In this document: piece after piece, positions 8,280 through 16,321 of the stretch
How positions within the stretch are numbered: position 1 is the first letter of the stretch
How the letters are laid out: each line of letters begins with the position of its first letter
From: Mesorhizobium loti
Lineage (GTDB): Bacteria > Pseudomonadota > Alphaproteobacteria > Rhizobiales > Rhizobiaceae
Direction: 5' to 3'
NCBI RefSeq assembly: GCF_003148495.1
Contig: NZ_QGGH01000018.1
Span: forward strand, 43,789 to 107,788
DNA: 64,000 nt
The notes under the pieces: model-generated
What the model saw: only the letters and a program-made list of their open reading frames with translations
Told to the model about the DNA's origin: nothing
Databases searched by the model: none
Made by a program: the position numbers and the translations under genes

Positions 8280-8960
8280 CTAAGCCGCAATTGCCGGCTG
8301 GCTCCAGCGGGCGGCGAGCAGCCGGTAGGGGATGAGTGCGACGACGGCGATGATCAGTTTCACCGACAGATCACCAAGCGCCCACGAAACCCAGCGCATC
8401 GCGTCGACATGGAAGACGCCCATCAACGGTGCGGTTTCGAGCGCAAAGCTGTCGTTCGGACCAGCGAAGGCAAAGGCGGCCGAGAAAGCGACGGTGAAGA
8501 ACACGGCGGTGTCGAACACCGATCCGACCAGCGTGCCGATGATCGGCGCCCGCCACCAGCTCTGCCGGCGCAGCCGGTTGAAGACGGTCACATCGAGCAA
8601 TTGCGCGGAAAGGAATGCCGCGCCGGAGGCCGCCGCGATCCGCACCAGCCGGTCGGCGGCGGTCTCGAATTCGATCAGGCCGTGGCGGAACAGGAAGGGC
8701 GGGACAAGGATCGAGCAGACCACCGCCGTCATGAAGCCGACAAAGACGATCCTGCGCGCCACAGTAGGCCCGTAGCGGCGGTTGGCGAGGTCGGTGACCA
8801 GAAAGGAGAAGGGGTAGGTGAAGGCGCCCCAGGTCAAAAGGTCGGCCAGCGACAGGCCGCCGACCTTGCCCTGCATCGGGAACTGCACAAGAATGTTCGA
8901 CGCCACGACGACAAGCGCCATGGCGGCCACGAATGGCAAATATCGCGAGAAGGAAGTCAT
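8280..8960 (-). CDS. Queuosine precursor transporter (YhhQ/VUT family, DUF165)
   Basis: This is an inner-membrane protein of 226 residues with about six hydrophobic segments. Family features are the N-terminal VASNILVQFP, the block LLTWGAFTYPFSFLVTDLANRRYGP, a middle stretch SGAAFLSAQLLDVTVFNRLR, and SVFDTAVFFTVAFSAAF. YhhQ proteins import queuosine precursors (preQ0/preQ1) for tRNA modification. The start is the ATG whose complement is at 8958-8960. It is preceded directly by an A-rich run and a small stem-loop that resembles a preQ1-I riboswitch (listed separately). This fits known control of this family by preQ1. Confidence 0.88.
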   Translation of the reverse strand: MTSFSRYLPFVAAMALVVVASNILVQFPMQGKVGGLSLADLLTWGAFTYPFSFLVTDLANRRYGPTVARRIVFVGFMTAVVCSILVPPFLFRHGLIEFETAADRLVRIAAASGAAFLSAQLLDVTVFNRLRRQSWWRAPIIGTLVGSVFDTAVFFTVAFSAAFAFAGPNDSFALETAPLMGVFHVDAMRWVSWALGDLSVKLIIAVVALIPYRLLAARWSQPAIAA

Positions 8961-8990
8961 TTTTTTATCCTGGGTAATGGAACCAGCGGA
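8958..8990 (-). promoter_or_regulatory. Candidate preQ1-I riboswitch touching the start codon of the queuosine transporter
   Basis: Read on the minus strand, the bases before the start are CGCTGGTTCCATTACCC and then AGGATAAAAAAATG. Stem P1 is CTGG/CCAG. The loop begins GGTTC, as in the preQ1-I consensus. A C precedes the 3' stem strand, and the tail is the A-rich ATAAAAAA. The loop CAU can pair with the start codon AUG, which would form the P2 pseudoknot. The AGGA that could serve as ribosome-binding site overlaps the 3' side of P1. Ligand binding would therefore block initiation. The motif is tiny, so coincidence is possible, but the gene is a known target class. Confidence 0.5.
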
Positions 8991-9123
8991 GCGTCATGCC
9001 GAAACCGGATCACGCTCGCTTCGTATTTTGAGCATCGGGTTGCCGAAACCTTGCGGATTCGATCCGATGCCAAAGGCCAACAAGAGGTTGGCCAGGGCGG
9101 TCGTCCCCCGCCTTTAAACGATG

Positions 9124-9420
9124 TCAGGCAGCAGGCTGCTCGGCGATCTTCTTGGCAATCTGCTTCTTCAGCAGACGCGCGCGCTGCGACAATTCCTTGA
9201 CGTCGGCCTTGGCCAGGAAGGCGTCGAGGCCGCCGCGATGTTCGACCGAACGCAGCGCGTTGGCCGAGATGCGCAGGCGCACATTCTGGTTCAGCGCTTC
9301 CGAAATCAGCGTCACATTGACGAGATTCGGCAGGAAGCGACGCTTGGTCTTGTTGTTGGCGTGGCTCACATTGTTGCCGGACATGACTGCCTTGGCAGTG
9401 AGTTCGCAGGTGCGGGACAT
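9124..9420 (-). CDS. rpmB: 50S ribosomal protein L28
   Basis: This 98-residue basic protein has the L28 pattern MSRTCELTAKAVMSGNNVSHANNKTKRRFLPNL, seen here in two parts: the N-terminal GNNVSHANNKTKRRF motif and the downstream LNQNVRLRISANALRSVEHRGG. L28 is a structural component of the large ribosomal subunit. The Cys-containing zinc site of some bacterial L28 forms is absent; a single Cys remains at position 5. The gene stands alone, divergent from the DUF3108 gene, with about 260 bp between starts that must hold its promoter. Confidence 0.97.
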   Translation of the reverse strand: MSRTCELTAKAVMSGNNVSHANNKTKRRFLPNLVNVTLISEALNQNVRLRISANALRSVEHRGGLDAFLAKADVKELSQRARLLKKQIAKKIAEQPAA

Positions 9421-9678
9421 TGTTCTAACCTTCAGTTCTCGGGGTCTGCCAAACCTTTGTGCCCACGCCGGGTGGCGCGCGGTTCTGGTCAGGCGGCCTT
9501 ATGGAAAAAGTTGGCGTTCCATAGTTGCATTTCGCCGGGGCGTCAAGCTCCGGCTTCCCCACGGACGCGCCCGGCATTTTCATATTAAGGCCGGAATTCA
9601 TCCTATAAGCGGTCTGATAGGGACATGCCAGACCAGAGTTGCCCGCCTCCGGCCGAAAATCAAGGACCCGATCCCGCC

Positions 9679-10467
9679 ATGCTTCGTTCGTCACATGCCC
9701 TTGTCGCCATGCTTGCCATTGCCTTGCCGTCCGCCGCGTCTGCTGCCTCGCCGCAGTCGTTCAAGGGCGAGTACACGGTGTCGTTCCTTGGTCTTTCGAT
9801 CGCGAAATCAACGTTTTCCAGCCGCTATGAGAACGGTGCCTACGCGATCGAAGGCAGCGTCAGCGCGGCCGGTCTCGCCAAGTTGTTCGACGACACGCGT
9901 GGCACGATCTCCTCCAAAGGCACGATTGCGGGCAAGAAGATGGTGCCGCAGGTGTTCCGTGCCGATTACACCTCCGGCAAGAAGGCGTCCGTAGTCGACA
10001 TCCGTTTTGCCAATGGCACGGTCACCTCGACGCAGGTCATCCCGGCGCCGGGCAAGCGCGATCCAAAGAGCTGGGTGCCGGTCAGTGCCGGCGACCTGGC
10101 ATCGGTGCTCGATCCGATGGCCGCCACCGTTGTCCATGCCGACAGTCTCGACCAGGTCTGCGGCCGCACGGTGAAGTTCTATGACGGCGAGATGCGCGCC
10201 AACCTGGCGCTGACCTACGCTTCGAAAGGCACGATCTCGGTGCCGGGCTACAAGGGCGACACCATCACCTGCCGGATGGGTTTCGAGCCGGTGGCGGGTT
10301 ATCGCAAGGGTCGCAAGGCGCTCAACTATCTGAAGAACAAAAGCCGCATGATGGTGACATTTGCACCGCTCGGCCAAACCGGCGTATATGCGCCGATCCA
10401 CGCCACGGTGGGCACGCAGATCGGCACCTTGACCATCAGCGCCGGGCGTTTCGAAGCGGTACGATAG
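9679..10467 (+). CDS. Periplasmic DUF3108 domain protein
   Basis: From the chosen ATG at 9679 the product has 262 residues and a clean signal peptide: MLRSSHALVAMLAIALP with cleavage after ASA near residue 22. The frame is open upstream to about 9625, but that extension would bury the signal peptide. The mature part contains FKGEYTVSFLGLSIAKSTF, VFRADYTSGKK, GRTVKFYDGEMRANL and ALNYLKNKSRMMV, the pattern of DUF3108 proteins. The function is unknown; members are exported beta-rich proteins of the cell envelope. It is the divergent neighbour of rpmB. Confidence 0.78.
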   Translation: MLRSSHALVAMLAIALPSAASAASPQSFKGEYTVSFLGLSIAKSTFSSRYENGAYAIEGSVSAAGLAKLFDDTRGTISSKGTIAGKKMVPQVFRADYTSGKKASVVDIRFANGTVTSTQVIPAPGKRDPKSWVPVSAGDLASVLDPMAATVVHADSLDQVCGRTVKFYDGEMRANLALTYASKGTISVPGYKGDTITCRMGFEPVAGYRKGRKALNYLKNKSRMMVTFAPLGQTGVYAPIHATVGTQIGTLTISAGRFEAVR

Positions 10468-10471
10468 GCCA

Positions 10472-10526
10472 GGCGCGCTACTGGAGACAGGGTGGGGCGC
10501 GCCACTGGAGACAGAATGGGGCGCGC
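10472..10526 (+). repeat. 24-bp tandem duplication of the EamA gene's ribosome-binding and start region
   Basis: Two 24-bp units lie at 10472-10495 and 10496-10519, followed by the first 7 bases of a third. Each contains CTGGAGACAG and then GTG (first) or ATG (second). The period is eight codons, so both starts are in the same frame. The second copy (ATG at 10516) has GGAG about 5 nt upstream and is taken as the start. Confidence 0.75.
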
Positions 10527-11451
10527 AACACTGATCGGCTTTTCGGCGGTCGCCATGTGGGCGCTGCTGGCGCTGCTCACGGATGCCTCGGGCCAAGTGC
10601 CGCCGTTCCTGCTGTCGGCAATCACCTTCTCGATCGGCACCGGCGTCGGGCTTGTCGCGCGACTATTCATGCCGGCGCCTGACAAGAGCCAGAAGATACC
10701 GCCGCAGGTCTGGCTGATCGGCATTGCCGGGCTGTTCGGCTACCACTTCTTCTACTTCACCGCGCTGCGCAATGCGCCGGCGGTGGAGGCGAGCCTGATC
10801 GCCTATCTGTGGCCGCTGCTGATCGTGCTCGGCTCAGCGCTGATGCCGGGCGAGCGCCTGGCCTGGAACCATGTCGTCGGTGCGCTGCTCGGCCTTGCCG
10901 GCACCGTGCTGATCGTCACCAAGGGTGGTGGCCTCGCCTTCGACGCCCGCTACGCCTTCGGCTATACCATGGCCGCCGTTTGCGCCGTGCTGTGGTCGTC
11001 CTATTCGCTGTTGTCGCGGCGCTTTCCGTCGGTGCCGACCAGCATCGTCACCTGGTTCTGCGCGGCAACCGCGGTGCTGTCGCTCGCCTGCCACCTGGCG
11101 CTGGAACAAACCGTGCTGCCTGACGGCGCCGGCCAGTGGCTGGCCGTGCTCGGCCTTGGCCTGATGCCAGTGGGTGCTGCCTTCTACGCTTGGGACATCG
11201 GCGTCAAGCGCGGCAACATCCAGGTGCTGGGTGCTGCAAGCTACGCGGCACCGCTGTTGTCGACGCTGGTGCTGATCGCGGCCGGCGTCGCCGAGCCGTC
11301 GCTGCGCATTTTCGCCGCCTGCGTGCTCATCACCGGTGGCGCGGCGCTGGCGGCAAAGTCGCTGTTCCTGCGCAAGCCGGTCGCGACCGAAAGCGGAGCC
11401 GGGGCATCCGAAAGCGGAGCCGGGGCATCCGAAGGCGGAGCCCGGGCATGA
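10516..11451 (+). CDS. EamA/DMT-family inner-membrane transporter (YddG-like)
   Basis: The protein has about 311 residues and ten predicted membrane helices in two EamA repeats. Recognisable segments are GYHFFYFTALRNAPAVEASLIAYLWPLL in the first repeat (here given only to mark the LRNAPAVEASL motif), GALLGLAGTVLIV, and YAWDIGVKRGNIQVLGAASYAAPLLST in the second. The region ALRNAP..ASLIAYLWPL is like YddG, an aromatic amino acid exporter. The substrate is not proven. The C-terminus is a three-unit 7-residue repeat (ESGAGAS type) encoded by a 21-bp tandem repeat. An in-frame GTG at 10492 is an alternative start. Its stop overlaps the next gene's ATG. Confidence 0.82.
   Translation: MGRATLIGFSAVAMWALLALLTDASGQVPPFLLSAITFSIGTGVGLVARLFMPAPDKSQKIPPQVWLIGIAGLFGYHFFYFTALRNAPAVEASLIAYLWPLLIVLGSALMPGERLAWNHVVGALLGLAGTVLIVTKGGGLAFDARYAFGYTMAAVCAVLWSSYSLLSRRFPSVPTSIVTWFCAATAVLSLACHLALEQTVLPDGAGQWLAVLGLGLMPVGAAFYAWDIGVKRGNIQVLGAASYAAPLLSTLVLIAAGVAEPSLRIFAACVLITGGAALAAKSLFLRKPVATESGAGASESGAGASEGGARA
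11387..11449 (+). repeat. 21-bp tandem repeat, three units, at the EamA/YhhN junction
   Basis: Units at 11387-11407, 11408-11428 and 11429-11449 read CCGAAAGCGGAGCCGGGGCAT twice (21 bp, written here as one unit less its last base: CCGAAAGCGGAGCCGGGGCA) and a diverged third copy. Each unit carries GCGGAG, which in the last copy lies at ribosome-binding distance from the ATG of the next gene. The repeat thus encodes the EamA tail and supplies the translation start region of the YhhN gene. Confidence 0.85.
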
Positions 11452-12134
11452 CGATGCCGTTTGCGGGCGGCATCGACGCCAACGCCAATGCGACACTGAT
11501 CTTTTCGCTGGCGGCGGCGGTCATCTACGCCTTCACACTTGGCATGCCGCCAACGCTCGCCCGCTCGGCGGCAAAGACGCTCGCAGTGGCGATGCTTGCC
11601 GTGCTGGCGGCGCTGCAAGGCGGCCCGCTGCTGCTGGTCGCCGCCCTTGCGCTCAGCGCCGTTGGCGACGCCTTCCTGTCGCGGGACGGCGAAAAGGCCT
11701 TTCTCGGTGGGCTGGCCAGTTTTCTCATCGCCCACATCGTCTATGTCGCGCTGTTCCTGCGCAGCGGCGGCGGGTTGAGATTACTTGGCGCCGAATCCTG
11801 GCGCGGAGCGATCGCGCTCGCCATGGCGGTGTTCGCGATCGCCATGCTGGCGGCGCTGTGGCGTCGCGTTGGTCCCGGCCTGCGTATCCCGATCACCGTC
11901 TATGTCGCTGCGATCCTGGCAATGGGCGTTTCGGCGCTGACGACAGGCAGCATCTGGATTATCGGTGGCGCGCTGTTGTTCATGGCATCGGACGGGTTGC
12001 TCGCCACGGAGAAATTCCTGGTGGCTGCCATCTCGCCGCATCGTGCCTGGATGCGTTTTGCGGTCTGGGTGCTCTACTACGTCGCCCAACTCGCGATCAC
12101 GCTAGGCTTCCTGCTAAATCAGGCTTCTTATTGA
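11448..12134 (+). CDS. YhhN family membrane protein (lysoplasmalogenase-like)
   Basis: This is a 228-residue integral membrane protein with about seven or eight helices. Family features are KTLAVAMLAVLAAL, the acidic block ALSAVGDAFLSRDGEKAFLGGLASFLIAHIVY (key residues GDAFLS and FLIAHIVY), and FMASDGLLATEKF. The two Asp-containing motifs are those conserved in TMEM86/YhhN proteins, of which animal members hydrolyse lysoplasmalogen; the bacterial substrate is generally unproven. The start is the ATG at 11448, whose bases overlap the EamA stop (ATGA). An open frame continues upstream inside the EamA gene but is a shadow of it. Confidence 0.82.
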   Translation: MTMPFAGGIDANANATLIFSLAAAVIYAFTLGMPPTLARSAAKTLAVAMLAVLAALQGGPLLLVAALALSAVGDAFLSRDGEKAFLGGLASFLIAHIVYVALFLRSGGGLRLLGAESWRGAIALAMAVFAIAMLAALWRRVGPGLRIPITVYVAAILAMGVSALTTGSIWIIGGALLFMASDGLLATEKFLVAAISPHRAWMRFAVWVLYYVAQLAITLGFLLNQASY

Positions 12135-12135
12135 G

Positions 12136-12564
12136 TTAGGTTTGTTTCGGCTGCCAGCCGGGTGCTGCCAGTTCGAAGGCGGCAAACTCGAAGCCCGGTG
12201 CGACGGTGCAGCCGACCAGCGTCCATTCGCCCAGGCTGCGCGCCGATTGCCACCAGCCTGCCGGCACGACGATCTGCGGCCGCTCGCCGGCTGCGAGATC
12301 GATGCCGAGCACCTGCTCCACAACGGCGCTGCCTTCTTCCCACATCGCCAGCGCCAGCGGGGCGCCGGCGTGGAAATGCCAGACCTCGGCGGCGTCCTTG
12401 ACCCGGTGCCAGGCCGAAACCTGATGCTGTTCCAGCAGGAAGTAGATCGCGGTCGAATGGCCGCGCGCGCCGCCCGCGCCGTCGCGAAAGGTCTCGGCGT
12501 ACCAGCCGCCTTCCGGATGCGGTTTCAAACCGAGCGTCGCGATGATTTCGGCGGAGCTGGTCAT
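12136..12564 (-). CDS. Cupin DUF985 family protein
   Basis: This 142-residue protein has the DUF985 signature: LGLKPHPEGGWYAETFRD near the N-terminus, then TAIYFLLE, SAWHRVKDAAEVWHFHAGAPL and VVPAGWWQSAR. The His residues in WHRV and WHFH are in cupin metal-binding positions. The function is unknown; it is annotated in various genomes as a 'cupin' or sugar-epimerase-like protein. The start at 12564 lies 10 bp after the gloB stop, which supports an operon with gloB. The open frame extends upstream into gloB. It ends 1 bp from the convergent YhhN gene. Confidence 0.82.
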   Translation of the reverse strand: MTSSAEIIATLGLKPHPEGGWYAETFRDGAGGARGHSTAIYFLLEQHQVSAWHRVKDAAEVWHFHAGAPLALAMWEEGSAVVEQVLGIDLAAGERPQIVVPAGWWQSARSLGEWTLVGCTVAPGFEFAAFELAAPGWQPKQT

Positions 12565-12574
12565 GGTCGATGCT

Positions 12575-13342
12575 CTAGAAGTTGTCCTTGCGCTTGCGGA
12601 TTTCGGCAAAAACCTCGGCGTCCGAGGCTTTCTCCAGCCCGAGATGCTTACGGATCGCCGGATCGTGCCAGCGCAGGAAGGGATTGGTCGACAGTTCCTC
12701 GCCGATCGTCGTCGGCAGTGTCGGCTTGTCGGCGGTGCGCAGCGCCTCGATCTTGGCGGCGCGTTCCTTCAATGCCGAATTGGTCGGGTCGATGCTCAGC
12801 GCGAAGCGGGCGTTGGAGAGCGTGTATTCGTGGCCGCAATAAATGACCGTTTCAGCCGGAAGTGCAGCCAGCTTCTTCAGCGAATCATACATCACCGGCG
12901 GCTTGCATTCGAACAGCCGCCCGCACCCCAGCGCAAACAGCGTGTCGGCGGTGAACGCCACACTCGACGCCGGCAAATAATAGGAAACGTGGCCGGCGGT
13001 GTGGCCGGGCGTGGCGATCACCTCGATCCGCTCATCGCCGAGATGAACGACGGAACCCTCTTCGACGGGTTCGTCGATGCCGGGGATCTTTGCCTTCTCC
13101 GCTTCCGGGCCGACGATGCGCAATTTGAAGCGCTCCTTCAGCGCCAGATTGGCCTCGACGTGATCGACATGATGATGCGTGGTCAGGATCATCGTTGGCG
13201 TCCAGCCGGTGCGCTTGAGCGCGGCCAGGATCGGTGCCTCCTCGGGCGCGTCGATGATCGCGGTTTGGCCGCTTTTGGGATCATGCACCAGCACGCCGAA
13301 ATTGTCGCTGCGGCACATGAACTGTTCGATTTCGACCGGCAT
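12575..13342 (-). CDS. gloB: Hydroxyacylglutathione hydrolase (glyoxalase II)
   Basis: GloB hydrolyses S-lactoylglutathione to lactate and glutathione, the second step of methylglyoxal detoxification in the cytoplasm. The 255-residue protein has the metallo-beta-lactamase motif THHHVDH near residue 55, then TPGHTAGH, FTADTLFALGCGRLFE and CGHEYT. These supply the ligands of the two-metal centre. The C-terminal HAGH domain is present, with the conserved NPFLR. The length is normal. It is followed closely by the DUF985 gene. Confidence 0.95.
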   Translation of the reverse strand: MPVEIEQFMCRSDNFGVLVHDPKSGQTAIIDAPEEAPILAALKRTGWTPTMILTTHHHVDHVEANLALKERFKLRIVGPEAEKAKIPGIDEPVEEGSVVHLGDERIEVIATPGHTAGHVSYYLPASSVAFTADTLFALGCGRLFECKPPVMYDSLKKLAALPAETVIYCGHEYTLSNARFALSIDPTNSALKERAAKIEALRTADKPTLPTTIGEELSTNPFLRWHDPAIRKHLGLEKASDAEVFAEIRKRKDNF

Positions 13343-13481
13343 CGCATGTCTCCATTGTCGCCGCAGACATAGGGTGCTGGCGCGCGGATGTCATCCCAGG
13401 ATGTTGAATGTCATTCCCGGAATGTCGGGCCCATCGAGGCCTTTTGTTGAAACCCGCCGATATCGCGGCTACATCCTTGCC

Positions 13482-14270
13482 ATGCATTCCGACATCGTCG
13501 ATCTTCGCTCGTTCTATTCGACAACGCTCGGCCGGTTCGCCGAGCGTTCGATCACCATGGCGTTGTCGTCGATATGGGCAACCGTACCCAACGAGCGGCT
13601 GGTTGGTCTGGGTTACACCTTGCCGTGGCTGGAGCGGTTCGGCACCGACGCCGAGCGGGTCTTCGCCTTCATGCCGGCAACGCAAGGCGCCGTGGTGTGG
13701 CCGGCGACAGGGCCGACGGCGACGGCATTGGTCTTCGACGAGGAACTGCCGCTGGTCGATTCTTGCATCGACCGCATGCTGCTCGTCCATTCGCTCGAAC
13801 ATGTCGAAAACCCGCGGGAGACGCTGAATGAGATCTGGCGTGTGCTGTCGCCGGCCGGCCGGGTGGTCATCGTCGTGCCCAATCGGCGCGGCGTCTGGGC
13901 GCGCTTCGAGCACACGCCGTTCGGCAATGGCCGGCCTTTTTCGCGCGGCCAGCTCACCGAATTGCTGCGTGAGGCGAATTTCACGCCCGCCGCCTGGTCC
14001 GATGCGCTGTTCTTTCCGCCATCGCGGCGCCGTTTCATGATGCGGTTCCACAATGTGCTGGAGCGCGCCGGCCGGCGGCTGTGGCCGATCTTTTCCGGGG
14101 TCATCGTCGTCGAGGCGCAGAAGCGGCTCTATCAAGGCGTGCCGGTCGCCCAGCGCGCCTCGCGCCGTGTCTTCGTGCCAGTGCTGTCGCCGCATGGCGC
14201 CACCCGGCTTGGCCGTCGCAATGAGGCCGGGGACACCAAGCCATCGGTTGCGCGGGTGACGGCTTCGTGA
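13482..14270 (+). CDS. Class I SAM-dependent methyltransferase
   Basis: The 262-residue product starts at the ATG at 13482 (MHSDIVDLRSFY). The recognisable parts are LVHSLEHVENPRETLNEIWRVLSPAGRVVIVVPNR (key motifs HSLEHVE and LSPAGRVVI), which are motifs of the Methyltransf_11 group. The glycine-rich SAM loop near the N-terminus is poorly conserved: the region around GLGYTLPWLERF takes its place. The C-terminal 70 residues are Arg-rich. In rhizobia this gene is commonly divergent from gloB (from memory). The substrate is unknown. It is about 140 bp from the divergent gloB start. Confidence 0.8.
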   Translation: MHSDIVDLRSFYSTTLGRFAERSITMALSSIWATVPNERLVGLGYTLPWLERFGTDAERVFAFMPATQGAVVWPATGPTATALVFDEELPLVDSCIDRMLLVHSLEHVENPRETLNEIWRVLSPAGRVVIVVPNRRGVWARFEHTPFGNGRPFSRGQLTELLREANFTPAAWSDALFFPPSRRRFMMRFHNVLERAGRRLWPIFSGVIVVEAQKRLYQGVPVAQRASRRVFVPVLSPHGATRLGRRNEAGDTKPSVARVTAS

Positions 14271-14409
14271 TCGCGGCGAGAGTGCCTGAGGCCATTTCCC
14301 TGCCTATCTGTCGCAAGCGGACTGACAGCCTATTTGGCAGCCCATTTGAACGACGGAGGCCTTCAAGTCTCACCAACCGGCTTCAGCACTGAACGCAAGG
14401 ATCTCGGCC

Positions 14410-16236
14410 ATGGCTGATCAACCGGGCAATGCCGCCGCCGCTCAGCCGGTTGCCGTGGCGGTCGAAGCCAGCAGCCTGAGCGATCAGGTGGCGACGATCA
14501 GGCGGGCGCTGGCGGGGTCGCCGGTTCGCAAGTGGTTGCTCTGGACATCGGTCGGTATCATGGCCGTCATCATCGCAACGTCGATCGGCCAGGTTCTGCT
14601 CAACCGCTGGAATCAGCCTTTCTACGATGCGCTTGCGCGCCGCGACATGGCGGCCTTCCTGCACCAGCTTCTCGTCTTTGCGGCCATAGCCGGTGGACTT
14701 CTGGTGCTCAACATCGGCCAGACCTGGCTCAACCAGATGATCAGGCTCAAGCTGCGCGAGGCGCTGACGCTGGACCTGATCGACCAGTGGATGCGGCCGG
14801 CGCGCGCCTTCCGGCTGGCCAATGCCGGCGCCATCGGCGTCAATCCCGACCAGCGCATGCAGCAGGACGCCGCGCATCTGTCCGACCTGTCGACCGATCT
14901 CGGCGTCGGCCTGCTGCAGTCGTGCATACTGCTCGTGTCCTTCGTCGGCGTGCTGTGGGAGCTGTCCTCGGGCTTCGTGTTCCACATCGGCGGAACGTCG
15001 CTCGCCATACCGGGCTACATGGTCTGGGCCGCCATCCTCTATGCCGGCATCGCTTCCTGGCTGAGCTGGCTGGTCGGACGCCCGCTCATCCGCCTGAACA
15101 GCGACCGCTATACACGCGAAGCCGAGCTGCGCTCCTCGATGGTGCGCGTCAATGAGAATGTCGATGCCATTGCGTTGTATCATGGCGAGGCCGACGCCAG
15201 GCGACGGCTTGAACTCGACCTCGGCACGGTGCTGGGCGCCATGCGACGCATCTACACCGCCCAGATCAACCTATCCTGGGTGACCGACACCTATGGCTGG
15301 ATCACCGTCGTGGCACCCATCCTGGTCGCCTCGCCGGTCTATTTCGCAGGGGATATCAGCTTTGGCGGGCTGATGATGGCGGTCGGTGCCTTCAACCAGG
15401 TCCACTCGTCCCTGCGCTGGTTCATCAACAACATCGGCAGCATTGCCGATTGGCGCGCCACGCTGATGCGCGTCGCCGACTTCCGCATCGCGCTCGATGA
15501 AACCGATGTGCTGCACGACACGGAAAAGCGCATCGTCTTCGGTGAAAACGCCAATGGCAGCATGACTTTCGAGACGCTCGAAGTGGCTTCGCCGGAGGGC
15601 TGCACCAAGCTCGCCGACCAGCATGTCGAAATCCGTGCCGGCGAGCGCGTCATGATCACCGGCGACCGGGGCGCCGGTAAGACGCTGTTCTTCCGCGCCA
15701 TTGCCGGCCTGTGGCCATGGGGAAGGGGGCGGATCGGCCTGCCGGCGGGAGAAACCCTCATATTCGTGCCGCGCGTCCCTTATTTCCCGGCCGGTACGTT
15801 GCGCGAGGTCCTCGATCACCCGAACGGAGCTGCGCCGGCGAGCGATGCCGACATTTCGGCGGTGCTCGCCGAGGTTGGTCTGGAACGGCTGTCGTCGTCG
15901 CTCGATCGCGCCGGACGCTGGGATCACGAACTGGGCGATGACGAACAGCGCTCGCTGGCCTTCGCCAGGCTCGCCTTGCGGCAGCCGAAATGGGTGATCA
16001 TCGACGAAGCCATGGATGCGTTCGACGGGCCCTCCCTGCGGCGCGTGCTGTCGATGCTGGAGAAGCGTTTGCCTGACGCCGCGATCCTCAACATCGGACG
16101 CGGCCTGCACAACAATCAGTTCTTTCCGCGTGCGTTGACGATCGTCAACGATTCCGGCGCGCCGGCGCTGAAACCTGCTCGCATCAGGGCGGGTGCTATC
16201 GAACCGCCGCCAGCCGGCGCCCGCCGCAAGACATAG
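14410..16236 (+). CDS. SbmA/BacA-like ABC exporter (fused permease and ATPase, ExsE/BclA/YddA type)
   Basis: The product has 608 residues. The N-terminal half is an SbmA/BacA-type membrane domain with the block LLNRWNQPFYDALARRD, then LNQMIRLKLREALT and RPARAFRLANAGAIGVNPDQRM, and NVDAIALYHGE. The C-terminal half is an ABC ATPase with Walker A GDRGAGKT near residue 418 and Walker B VIIDEAMDAFD near 527. The signature is the degenerate LGDDEQRSLAFARL in place of LSGGQ, which is typical of this family. Family members include BclA of Bradyrhizobium, which takes up peptides, and ExsE-like proteins. A ribosome-binding site AAGGA lies 9 nt upstream of the ATG. The substrate here is unknown. Confidence 0.85.
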   Translation: MADQPGNAAAAQPVAVAVEASSLSDQVATIRRALAGSPVRKWLLWTSVGIMAVIIATSIGQVLLNRWNQPFYDALARRDMAAFLHQLLVFAAIAGGLLVLNIGQTWLNQMIRLKLREALTLDLIDQWMRPARAFRLANAGAIGVNPDQRMQQDAAHLSDLSTDLGVGLLQSCILLVSFVGVLWELSSGFVFHIGGTSLAIPGYMVWAAILYAGIASWLSWLVGRPLIRLNSDRYTREAELRSSMVRVNENVDAIALYHGEADARRRLELDLGTVLGAMRRIYTAQINLSWVTDTYGWITVVAPILVASPVYFAGDISFGGLMMAVGAFNQVHSSLRWFINNIGSIADWRATLMRVADFRIALDETDVLHDTEKRIVFGENANGSMTFETLEVASPEGCTKLADQHVEIRAGERVMITGDRGAGKTLFFRAIAGLWPWGRGRIGLPAGETLIFVPRVPYFPAGTLREVLDHPNGAAPASDADISAVLAEVGLERLSSSLDRAGRWDHELGDDEQRSLAFARLALRQPKWVIIDEAMDAFDGPSLRRVLSMLEKRLPDAAILNIGRGLHNNQFFPRALTIVNDSGAPALKPARIRAGAIEPPPAGARRKT

Positions 16237-16321
16237 GCCGATATCCGGATTGCCGGCGCAAAGCTTTATTTTGCCGTGATCGCGAGGGAAGCTCTCCGGG
16301 AGAAACAACCCTGCGACGGCC

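Noticed and set aside
11136..11447. N-terminal extension of the YhhN gene by about 104 codons
   Set aside because: It lies inside the EamA gene in another frame, has no family similarity, and the ATGA overlap at 11448 gives a better start.
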